Position numbers and translations under genes: made by a program | Assembly (NCBI RefSeq): GCF_035582795.1 | Contig: NC_134379.1 | Coordinates: 1,178,001-1,242,000 of the forward strand | Direction of reading: 5' to 3' | Length of the DNA: 64,000 nucleotides | Source of the DNA: Mycteria americana | Taxonomy: Eukaryota > Chordata > Aves > Ciconiiformes > Ciconiidae | The notes under the pieces: model-generated | Databases searched by the model: none | What the model saw: only the letters and a program-made list of their open reading frames with translations | Told to the model about the DNA's origin: nothing | Shown here: positions 24,401-36,400 of the stretch, in pieces | Layout: each line of letters opens with the position of its first letter | How positions within the stretch are numbered: the first letter of the stretch is position 1

Positions 24401-27400
24401 TTGCAGAAAATTATTACAGTTATACCAGAGACACATTTCCCACACCAAACAGATTAAAATGATTTGTTTGGGATAATTTTCCAAATAACAAACACCATAG
24501 TATTTTGGGGTATTTTGGGCATCTGGAATCCGTTAGCATCATTGAAAATGTCTCACTTAGTTCTGGAATGACAGAGATTATTAAAAAAAATAAAAAAGGA
24601 AAACACTCAACCAAACTTAACACCTTGTCATTGCAAATAATACTTTTTTTTTTTTTAACACTGGATTTCCCTTAATCTTGAAAGTCATGTCAAGGAATAA
24701 AACAGATCTGCTAAACTGGTAGAAGCCAGCGTGGTTTTGGTGATTGGCCCTGGGCATGGCTGTGCCTTTCCCTGGTTTGTGTTTGTACTGTGTGTTCCAG
24801 TCATTTGCTGCTTTTTTTTTTTTGGGTTTTTTTTCTGAATTTATTCTTTGTCTTCCTGATTTGGATTCTTCCTACCCTCTACCCTAGTAACTGTTTGCAC
24901 TCCATCCAGAGAGCGGTGCTTCAGGAGGCTGGGTCCTCTTAGATCTGCCAGGCCAGCGCAAATAGCCTTGTTTCAGCTGTATTTTTGTTCCAGAGGTTAT
25001 GGCCCGGTGTCTTTTTTTATCAGGAATCTTAAGTGCTAACAGTGTGCAAATAATAAATGTAAGTAACAATGCACATTCTCATTTTCCCATGATTTCTCTG
25101 CTCCAGGCAGATTTCCTATTCTGTGAAGTATTTCTACCTAGATATCCATCTCTGCCCTTGCGACTAGATTGAACAGTGGTGGGCGCACAAAAATGCGACG
25201 ATGACAAGCCCCTGCCCGGCACGCTTCTCTTGTACTTGCAGAAAAGCTGGTGCAGCCTCTGCAGCAAACAACTTGCTCATTTCCTGAAGGCACCGTGCTT
25301 GCTGCATGCCTATGAGGGTGAAGTCACCTCCCAGAATATGACAGTGCTCTTTGGCTGCCTTCCTTGTCCGGGGGTTAAACACATGGAAGAGCCGGGTCAC
25401 GAGGCTGCTGGCAAACGACCCGTCGGGTCCGAGACGTGCGGGCAGACCTGCACCCAGGGGTTCACGCCACACTGCAGGCTGCCTCGTCTCCTTTGAAGGA
25501 TCTACAGGGTAGCAGCCGTGCATGGGATCGGATCGGCCTGCTGCAGGGTGCTGGTGGTGAGACCTACGAGTAGCGTGGGATGGACTCTGTTTCACCTTGC
25601 AAGTTTTATTTTGGTTTTGGTGCTCGTGTAAAGTGTTAGCTTTGAGAGCTTAGGAGGCTGAAATCGGTGCACAAACAGTGGTAGCGTAAAGTCCTTGTTG
25701 TGCTCCTCCCCAGCCTCAACACACAAGCCGTCACTTCTCACGATCCGCAGGACCCCCCCACGTTTCCCCCCGTGTTGAGCACTTCGCGTTCACATCTCGG
25801 AGTGGTGATTTTGCATCGTATCTGGGGAAAGCAAGACCGTAATCCTATGCTGAGCAAAGGCTCTCGGGAAAACCCACGGAAGTCCTGCTGTAGTACAAAC
25901 GGGCTGGGCGTAGCTGCACGTGGGTGATTTTGGTGGGGCGGCGTGCGCGGGCGAGCCGCTTCTGCCCTGGGAGAGCGGTGCGGCAGCTACGTCAGTCGCT
26001 GTGGTGGTACTGTTGTGCCGCGACCTGTATTTTCCCGTCGGTGGTACCAGGCTGGTGCATCCAGCACCGCTGCAGGATTTCATCTCCAAGAGCCAGCCGA
26101 ATGAAGCAGTTACCATGGAAACCATGGCTTTGGTTCCCGTGGCAACCAGCCGGGGTTTCACACAAGCAGAAGGAGAGGTACCACCATTACCTCTGCTGAT
26201 GGCCTGATCCTGCCCGGTGCTGCTTTCCGCAGACTGAGGGGCCTCGGCAGGAGCTCAGGTCCAGGAGGTCCCAGAGGTCCAGGGCGCAGGAGCGGGTCCT
26301 TCACAGGCAGGCTCCGGTGGGTGCCGTCACCTTTGCCAGCGCAGGCGGCCGCCGCTGCTGCGCACGCTCGCTGCGGAGGCTGGGGACACCGGCCTGATGC
26401 CATGGGAGGAGCCGGCTCCCGGTTTCCCCGCTTTCGTGGGCTCTCCTTCATCGCAGCTTGTTGGGTTGAGTTGAGGCAAGAGATTTCTCTAGGTGCTGGG
26501 CTTTAAACAAACTGCTCGTCGCACCTGAAGAACTTCATAGAAAATTTAGCACGATTCAAAGTAGGAATGCCCAAAATTGATACAACTAGTGCAAAACCCC
26601 AAAGTGCTGCAGGTGAGTGTGGCACCTCTGCCAACAGCGTCTTGGGGGCTGGGGCTGTTTGGGGACGGCACGTTCCTCAGCACCCCGCTGTTCTCTGATG
26701 TTTCTGGTTGCAGCATTAGTGGAGACAGGCTGGTAGACTACTCGGTGCTGTAGACATGTTGCAGCGTGGCAGTCCCTGCAAGGATAAGATGCTTTTCTTA
26801 GGATTTAGCTTTTTTCCCATTATATACAGGAATCGAAACTCCGTACGGCAGTGGAAAGCCTGAGCGGCCGGGTCGAGTCTGTGCTGAATCGCGGGGAGGT
26901 CCTGCAGGTGGGATTGCTGCTCGGGGACCTCCCCTGGCCCAGCAGCTCCTGGTTTGCTGCAGCGGCTGTGATCCCAGTAGCAAAGAGTTAAAGAATCTGG
27001 TTCAAAATTGCAAATCACTTTCATGATTGCTCATTGATGAGGAATTTTTAATCAGTGAACGCCATGTAATAGAACACAACAGCTGAAATACGCTTTTGGA
27101 AAAGCTCATAATTGAAAGTGCGTTTTTAAATTGCTAATATAATGTTTATAAGGGGAGCTTTTTAATAAGACCTTTTAAACCTCACTGATGCCAACTACGG
27201 GGCTAGCATTATTCTTGAGGCAAGCGTAGAGAAAGCATGGGGGGCATTATTTTCAATCTTGACATAAGAATAAGCAATTTAATTACAGCCAGCTATAAAA
27301 TGGAAAATTCTTTACAGTGACAAATGACTATTGCTGCGTAGCGACACCAGTAGTTTGTTTCTGGTTTGTTTACCAAATAATGGCAAGTGGGATGCACACA

Positions 27401-30400
27401 AGGACCACATAGCAGCTCTGAAACAGGGAGAAGAATGGGCACAAAGGAGCAAAATGTTACAACTGGTATTGCATCGGGTGTTTGCTGTCACTGCAGTTGT
27501 GCTGGTCTTGCTTTAATAATCCATGTGGGTAAAGGCTGCTTTGAAGCTGACAGCTATGTGTAGAGGAGGAAAATCAGATACTCACAGAGAACAAAAGCAA
27601 ACCCACGTATGGATTTTAATTTGGTCACTGCTGATTAAATACAAGACGAAGGGACTCTTCACCAGTGCCCTTGTTTCCTTGTCACCGTTCCCACCTGCGT
27701 GCGGTAGCAGCGGCCGCTCTGCACAGTGCGGATGGCAACTGTGCTGGAGAGGGTTATGGTCAGAGCCGGGTCCCAGGCCCTTGGTCCTCTGCAGGCATTG
27801 CCAAGCAAAGGACTTGCTCTCAGCTTCAAAATCAGGCATGTTTTCCGTGGGAAATAATATTTTATATTATATATATCTTGCAGGGATACCGATCCCTGCA
27901 GCAAACAATTACCTTGCACTTTATTTGGGCTCGGCTCCCTATTTCACTTGTGGTTAGGAGTTAAACTGCGAGAACTGTAAATGTTTGGAGTGAAATGATC
28001 AACTGTTTTCACTGGAGCCGGCAGCTGATTTGCAAAACTTCCCAACTGTCAAAAGCCATGGATGGATTCACATGAAAATGAGGAAATCCATGGTTTCTTC
28101 CTGGAGTAGATCAGCTTCCCCCACAGCAGGGTCAGGGTTTACTGGCTCTTTCAAGAGACGCTTTTGTGGAATTTTGTTAAGTGCATGCAAGTGAAAAACA
28201 AATTGGTTTTGAAGTTGTGATTCTCACTGTAGCTTCCTTACACTGCAGAGTAAAAGTTGCCTGGGTAACCAAGGCTTCCAATTTCTTAACATTAAAAAAA
28301 GAAATCCTACAGCCATCACTGCACAAACATAAGGAGAAGGGTCTGTGCTGAAGTTTGTTGCTCGGAAAAGAGCAGTCTCGGGGGGGTGGGCGTCTGTTGA
28401 GCTGGCGGAAATCATGCTGCCTTCTTTGGTACACATGGGTTGTGCTCAAATGCAGTCTCACCGGCTTTGGGCTGTGAGAGCCCTGCTGCTTTGTACAGAA
28501 CAGAGAACCGAAACTGCGGATGGCTACGCTTTGCCTTTTCCGGGGGTCTGCAGCTCCCAGTGCCAATCGATCCTCGCCACTCTCTGAGGCAGGTGGGAAA
28601 ATGGAAATGCAGATAACTTCAGCGACTCTTCCACCATGAAGAAGCAGGATCGGTATTTCATGAACCAGGTTAAGTGAAGGAGTTCACACCAGGCAGCTGC
28701 AGGCGTGATCCCGTCTGTGTGCTGCTTCTGTGGTTGAACGCAGACGCGTGGGGCGGCAGCGACGCTGGCTAGGTGCAGAAGAAGGAGGGGGCACTGGGTC
28801 TGATCCGACCGGCTCCGTGAGGTTGGTGAACACTTCCCGAATTGCAGCGTTGCACGGCGCGCGGGGAGGGACCTGTGCACGGTGAGAGCCTGGGCGGTGG
28901 GAGTGCTCGCCCACGCAGCAGGCTTTGCCCCAGCGTTTTCCCTGGATGTGCACAGGTCCTCATCCTCGCAGGGACTAAGTCCATGACATAACGTGAATCT
29001 AGGCTAAGCATAAAACTCATAAAGCACATAACTGCCTATCAGGAGAAAACTCAGCTGGATATTTTGTAATTGTTTCACATTCAGATAATTCAAAGGCAGA
29101 TAAACTTTGAAATCACACAGGTTTTCATCTCTCCTAGCATCTCCCAGCCTGAAGCTGCAGCAGATACAGAAGGGAGGGTTTGAACAACAACATTTGAAGT
29201 CTAGCTGCAAGGTCAGCACTGGAATAGGAACTCCAAGCCTGGACACAGGGCTTGCCAACCATGGGCTCCTGCTAGACCACAGCTGCCCTCGAGCCCGTAT
29301 TGTCTCGCAAGTGCTTGTCCTGTCACCCTGGGTAAAGGGACTGCTGCGATGAGGAAGGAGTCTGCTGGTGGTCCTGTGCTTGTTGAGCTGCTTGGTGTGT
29401 GGCAGGAATTTTTGGTTGATTGATTACAATTACAGGGTTGGGGTGGTTTGGTTTTTTTTAATATTGTAGTGTTTCAGATTCAGCTTAACCTTGGGAGGAG
29501 GGACTCCGGCTGCCTCGGTTACATCTGCCAATATCGGCAATGGCAAAGGCGCGTTTTGGTGAGCCCGCTTGCCTGCTACCTAGTTTCCTACTCTGAGGGG
29601 CAAAGCCGTTTCGTTTGAACTCTGCTTGGGATTTCTCACCTTTTGGTGCAACCATCCTTAAAGTAGTGACTTCCAGGAGCGTGGGGGCTCCAGACCTGTC
29701 CCTGGCTGCAGGGACCACGTCCTGAGAGAAACAGCAAGACAGTGCAAAGGAAAGCAGCGTCTTCTGGGGAGGGAATTCAGGAACAAGGGCTTGAGTCTTC
29801 AGTCTGGGGTCAAACCTGGGGATGTGTGTCCTTCAGGATCTTGGCAGACGGCTTAATCATCATCCCAGGTACCAGCACTGTATCGGAGCCCTCGCCACTG
29901 CCATTCCCCACAGCTCCTAGTAGGAGCGGCGGCCGGGGAAGTGGGTCGGATGGCAGTTACCGACCTGTCGCTGTCCCGGGCACACATGCCTTTGCCTTAA
30001 TGAAACTTCAGACCTTGAAAGACCTGTGGTTGGGCATTTGTATGAATTCCTTTTATTGAAATTTCATTCTTTCATTCAGGGTTCCCTCTGCCCATTTCAA
30101 CTCTAGCCTTATGTGCCAGTTCTGTTGGAAGATCCCAAAGGTTTGGTGAAAGAAGTGTCTATGTAGTTGCTTCCTATTTTAAAACTGTTGTGACTTTTTT
30201 TTTTTTTTTCTTTTTGGTATTGCGTAGGATCCATTGTGATACTGCTGCTGTTGTAAGAAATTCCTGTTTTAGAAAAAATATACTGGAGGCCAGCATGTGC
30301 CTCTACAGGTGTTTTCTGTTTGGGAGTAGGTAAGCGAGCAAAGTCAGAATGACTAAGGTTTGGCTGTCGCTGTGGACTTTACTGACTGATGGGAAGACCT

Positions 30401-33400
30401 GGCACCTGATGTGGGCAGGATGATTTGCAGAAAATAACCTGTCGACGGGCAGACACTAGGCAGCGGTCGTCCAAGGGGCTGCCGGTCAGGGAGGGCACAG
30501 GGAGACGTGCACCCACCCTCTTCATACTGGCCGCCGGTGGGAAGAAGTACAAAGGCAAGAAGGTCCCTGCTCCCTGTCCCCTCTCCAGCAGGTTCCTGCG
30601 GGAGATAAGCGCAGGGGCCAGTGGGTCAGGGTCTGTTCCTGCTCCCAGGCTCGCCTTCAAACGCAGGGCGGGCACGCACGCAGCCCCTGCGGAGCCTGGG
30701 ACGGGGCTGTGCCCTGCGAGGCCGGTGCCCGCAGAGAGCGGGGCAGTGCTCGGAGGGGAGCTGCTGGAGAGGGAGGAAGGCTCCGGTTAATCACACCCAG
30801 TTCATTATGAGGCCAAGTAGCAGCTCAGCCAGGAGATATGTCTTTACGAAGCGATCCACAGTGGATTGCATCCTAGAATAGTTTTTGAAAGATTACCGGT
30901 GCCAGCAGAGACTCCAGCCCATCTGCTCCTCCAGCCTCCCCAGCAGCTTCCCTTGGAGAGCACCCAGCCTGCGAGCACGCTGGCCGGGGGGGCCGTTTGC
31001 AGGAGCCCCAGGAGGAGTGTGTGGTCGCGGGCAAGTGGCTGCCGGGAGCTGGCACCCCGTCAAGCCGATTCCCAGCACGGGGAGGGCTGGGGCTGCTGGC
31101 AGCGCGGAGGGAGGCAGAGCCCACAGGGCCGGGCTTGGAGCAGTGCCACGGCCCCAAGCCTGTGCTGGAGGAGTGGAGCACCCAGAGAGCGACAGAGCGA
31201 GCTCCCTGGCCCCGCTCGCTGGGAGACTTGTCCTGCTGCTTGCTAAACGTTCGCCTGCCTTTTCAGTAATTAAAAGTTTTGTAACTAATTACCAGCTGCC
31301 CTGCCCATATCTTATAGTCGTGCTTTCCCCTGGTGCTGGGAGTCTTCTCTCGCAGCAGGGAAGGAAGCCAAATCTGCTTGAATATGCTTGTGCTGTGCAT
31401 GATACGGGTGCTGAGGCTGCATGGATTTCTTTCTTGCACTTCCTGGAAAGCTGTGTTACTGTATTCTGTCCTTTCGTTACCGTGCCCTGTCAGTAACCGC
31501 ATGGAGAACGTGCTTGGAGAGAAATGCTGCAGAGAGGGGCCGGGCTTGTGTCCGTATGCAGTGATTTTAGTCTCAGGCTTTCTCCTGCTTGCTTCTTTCC
31601 TGATTAGAGAGTAAAGAAGATGACACTCAGACGAGTTCTCTTCTTGCATATTTAAACCTGAGCACGGGAGTGTGCACCTTCCTCATTGCCTTAGCTTTGC
31701 CCTCTGTGTCCCACCCTCCCCCCCCCTTCGGCTGCAGGGAAATCAAAGCACACACAGCACAACCGTATTTTCTGGGTCAGGCAAAGTGCTTCGGCCGCAC
31801 TCAGTAGGATAAGAGACTTTAAAACTAGCATATGGATTTTGGCTTCTGCCATGTATGGATCTACACGCCATCTCCAGGCTAGAAGCGAGCACCGGTGCAG
31901 AGCCAGGACTCGGGAGACCCTGTCCCCGCTTACCTGCGTCTCCTGCACCCAAGACCTTCCCTGCTGCGGACACCTCCTGTCCCAGTAACTCCTCTCGCTG
32001 CTGTAGGCTACAGGTCTGCTGGGGTTTCCCAGTATAAAACTTTGGTATTGAGGAGTTGGCATATCTGCTGCCTGCTTGCGGTTTAAGAAACAGCGAGAGG
32101 GACAAAACTGCCCCCTTTGCCTGAAAAGTGTCCGTTTCGAGAGGCTTTTAGCTGAGCTAAAGCCAGCTGTGCCGGGAGGCAAAGCAAAAGCCTCGTTAAG
32201 AGGAGCTGTCTCCATTTACACATCTGGAATGATTGTGCCCTGCTAATATGCGTTGTTTGGCCATTTTAAAAATAATTCCTTTTTTTGTTATTATCAGGAC
32301 AAAGGTACCCCCCTTTTTTTTTTTTTTTCATTTTACTTTTCTATATGAAGGTGGCAGGAACTACCCTAGTCATTGTGTTGGCTTAGGCTGAATTAAAGGC
32401 CTGGCTGAACAGGCTTTAAAGTTATTCCTGGCTAACTTTTGAGATAAAAGACCAGCAGAACCATTGAAATGAATGAGGTCAGGTTCTGATTGCAGTGTCC
32501 TGGAGAACTTGAGAGAGAAATAAAGAGCACGTATTCAGAAGATCATGAGTCTGATCCTCTGCCGCTCTGCTAAGTGTAAGGTTTGCTTTTAAATTCAGTG
32601 CTTGCCAGCAGTGAGTGAAAAAGAGCATCTGTGCAGGCTCTGTATAGCTGGTATTTTCAGAAGTGTGTATGTGATTTAGGTCCCTAATGGCGAAACTTAA
32701 CTTTAGAAAATGGACAGGCTGTTCGTGGGTTTGCAGATTTCACTTATTTTGTCTCTTTTATGCTTATAGTAAGTGCTGACCTGGGCTGGGGGACAGGTTC
32801 TCTGTCCTGTTGCTATTCAGTGCTACACTAGTGGCTTAAAATCTCATAAAACAGTACCTTTTGTGAAGATCAGTTATCCTTTTTCTGCTGCACTGCTCAA
32901 TAATTGATCCCCATCAGATCTGTGTGGTTTATATTTCCCATTAATAGTACTGGGTAGCGTTTGGTGTTTTTGTGTACTGTGCTGGCCAGCGCAGCATCTC
33001 GTCCCTGCCCATGAACCGATCAGATTTCCGACACTGAGCGGGCATTAGCAGAAGAGGAGAACATATACTGTTCCTTCGCATTTGACTTCAGGATTTCCCC
33101 CGTGACGCAGGGTATTGTCGGCTCTTAGCCATCTCTTCTAGGTCAGGAGCTCTTAGTGTGGTGTGTGTTGCTCAGAAGGTAATTAGTACTTGTGCTTTTT
33201 CTTTTCTTCTGACCATGTAAAAGTTCCCCCTCCATGATTTATGTGATGGTTACAGAAATGCCCGTGATTTTGTGTAGACCTACTTGGGCTTGAGTGCCCG
33301 AAGCTTGTCTTTTTTCCCCCAACTACTGTCAGTTGGTTTAGTAAAAGATACTATCTCTTCCTATGCACCTTGTTTTTGAAATACTTCAATAGGTCTGTGG

Positions 33401-36400
33401 TTTTACCTTCCCGCATAAGAGCAGAGTTTTCTGCGCAAGGTTTCTGTCTTTGTGCAAGGATGTGGGGCTTTTCCACCTTTCTCAAGCCGTGGGCCAGCAG
33501 TCCGTTGCTGTGCAGGAGCACTGCTCTCTGTGTAGATGCTTCCTTTCCCTAGGGGGGCTTGGGAGTAGATGTATGTAGGAAAAACTCCATAGCCCCGCTC
33601 TCCGAGTGGCTAACTGACAGCGGTCTCGTGTCCTCTCGCCTGGCGATCGGGGGAACTGCACCCATTTCCCTCCCTTTGCACCTTCCCACCAGACTGCGAT
33701 AAGCCCTGATCCCCTTCAAATATTTCACAAGGCAGGTGAAGTGAGGCCGATGTTGGGAGCTGAGTACTGACCCCTGTCGCTCTAAACCGATGCTGAAGTG
33801 CAACAAGGAGCTCGCTTGGACTGAAGCAGAGAGTCCAGGTTTATATTGCTGCACCTCCAACAAATACCTGTCTGGGACCTCGGACAGGCTGCTTCATGGT
33901 CCGCGAGCGCTCTGCGTCCATGAGTCGTTTGTTGGTGTCCTTACGGAGGTTCTTTCTTGCCAGCGTTTGCACACACGTACCGTCACTGTCCTGTGTTTAG
34001 CTTGGGACGTCAGCAGGGTGGAAGTGCTGTGCTGGGAAGGGTCTGGCTTCCACGTTACAGATATGAGTCATAGCCATAGTTCAGCACTCCTGGTTCCTAA
34101 TTTTTTAGTTTTGTTGGGGAGGTTAGAGGGAAAAGGGAAGAATGCAGGAAGAAGATTTCATTTTCTGTCTTTAGAGTGGCAGAAATACTTTTTCTTCAGA
34201 GAGAAAGCCTTACAGCTTTTCCTGAGGAGCTTTAGGCTTTAAATTTACCCCTGGAGTTGAAGGGACTCACACCTGACGTGGTTAAGCATTTCAATTTTGG
34301 AGGCTCATCAGTTTTCCTTCAGAAGGCAGAAAGCAGTTGGCCAAAGTAACCCTTTAGGTTTTCGTGGCCAGCTCTTGTCCTTTCCCTTTCTGCCTGAATT
34401 TGAAAGGCATAACTATATCTGGACATGTTTTACACCAGCATAACTGGTAATAAAAGAAAACCAGCTATGGACACGGGAGTGACCAAGTTAGTGTAGATTA
34501 TAGTTGTCTTTGTTCTCCCTTCATTTCTTTTTCTTCCTTCTGTCTTTAGACTTTAAAGAGAAAGGAAAAAGAATATGAACATGAGATGGAGCGGCTGGCA
34601 AGAGAGAAGATTGCTACCCAGCAGCGACTGGCAGAGTTGAAGAATGAGTTGAGCCAGTGGATGGACATCTTGGAGATTGACAGAATTATTCGACAGACAG
34701 TTCAGCCAGAGGATGACCAGGCATCTACCTCGACAGCATCAGGTACCCGTAATTACTCTTTTCTTGTCATCATCACTGTATGTCACCGACACAGTTACAT
34801 ACTGGTGGTGGGCATCTTCATTTAGCACCATCAAGGTTTCTTTACATTCAGAATGAATTTAAAGGTTTTCAAGTGTTTTGTAATCGTTGATGTTGGCCTA
34901 ATAATACACTGCCGCTTGTGTAAAGTAAACTGAAAATCGTGCATCAACGTTAAGTAGGTGCAAAGTGCAGGTTTGCACATTCAATCTGCTCATACCTCAC
35001 ATGGAGCTCCCTGCTTTCAAAACTTAGTTTTCCTCTTGCACAGCTATGCTTCCCCGCTCGCTAGAACTGGGTGGTGTATGAGCATCCTCATGTATTTGTG
35101 CGTGGATGTGGGAGGGTGTTCAGCCACGTAGAGAAGAAGGAATTGGTGCAGGAAGGATCACCAGAGCATTTGAACGACTTAATGAGCCTTCACGTTGCGT
35201 GAAAAGGATTCACAGTGAAGATGAAATGGTACTAATGAATATCTGGCGTGCTGTTCCCAGTAGGAAGTTTTTGTGAGATAGGAGAGTGCATGCTTTTCTC
35301 CATACCAGTGATCTGCAGCAGGAAGAATAGGCAGTCCGTGGATGTACAGTGCTTTGCTATCCAGAGATGGGGAGGCTGTAGCAGTCCGTAACCGTTTGCA
35401 GCAGTTCCTTCAAATCGCGACAGCATTTGCTCTTGGCACTCCAGGCAGACGCTACAGCGGGTTCCAGGAAGGGAAAACCTGAGCTTTCTGGTTCATTCAG
35501 GCTTGTAATCGGGCTCGTCACCTTTGAGCATACTCGCAGACTCCGAGTGTAGGCTGATGGAAGTTGAGAGTAGGAGTGCTTTGTCAATAGGCGTGTCAGC
35601 CGTTCACCTCTCCAGCTGGCCTCTGCTGAAAATGATCGCTTCAAGCTACTACTAACCACAGCGCTTGCAAAAGGGAAGTGTCTTCCCTGGTTTTCCTGCT
35701 GCTTCTCTATCTTCTGAGATTTTTAATCTCAACTGCATGGCTGGCTTTAGAGCAGGCAGTGCAAGGTGCCCTGCTCGTCTTCCTGATCTCCACAGGGTCA
35801 GCACATTCCTGCGTTACTTCGTTAGTTCATGGCCTGGACGAGAGTCCATTTTCCAGAACCAGACGAGGAACTTGCTGCCATGTTTCTCCATGGCTGTTTC
35901 CTGCCTGCTCTGGGAGCAGAAGGGGTGGTACCGATCGGTGGAACAACTGGACAGGAAAGGAAACCCTATTCTTCTTCCCAGACGGAGCCCTCCTCAGCCC
36001 AGACGGAGTTCAGCCCAGCTGCTCTCCGCCTGCCTCTGCTCACGGTGCTTCCCTTGCCTGCCGAGCGGGATCTCTCAGCCTGTTGTGAGCACCCCTCTCT
36101 AGCTGGGGCTTCGAGCTAGTCATGTCTGCCTGGCTCCGGGTCCTTGGCCCACAGGCAGGGAGGAGAGGGGTGTGCCGCCCCACTGGGGCTCGGTGGAGCC
36201 TGCCGTGCCGTGCCGTGCCGTGCCGTGCCGTGCGATGCGATGCTGCCTGCCTGTAGTTCGGTGACTCCTCCTGCTGTCGTCTCTTCCGCCTGTGCTGCCT
36301 TGTAGGGAGGCTGGTTAGTCCAGTTCGTGCTCTGCTTTCTTTTTTATGGGAGTTTCTTCCTTTCGTTTTTTCCAGAGGGTGAAGACAACATGGATGAAGA

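Larger units (their letters stand above)
13334..34549 (+). other. MNT: MNT intron 4 (21.2 kb)
   Basis: No exon, RNA gene or nested gene could be supported on either strand. Reading frames inside it are short, or are GC-rich shadows such as those at 15418-16450 and 30425-31500. Contents noted separately: a CpG-rich block at 15600-16430, a poly-T run at 21423-21446, tandem X-box motifs at 26109-26146, a GC-rich block at 30425-31250 and two repeat fragments (20787-20866, 34428-34447). The pieces 13334-15600, 16431-26100 and 26150-30420 otherwise look like unique intron sequence with AT-rich islands (for example 17170-17340 and 27000-27330). Confidence 0.88.

Noticed and set aside
30425..31496. 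Several 100-200 codon frames on both strands in MNT intron 4, taken as a possible nested gene.
   Set aside because: No recognisable domain, mutual overlap in several frames, GC-rich composition, and no clear promoter or splice pattern.
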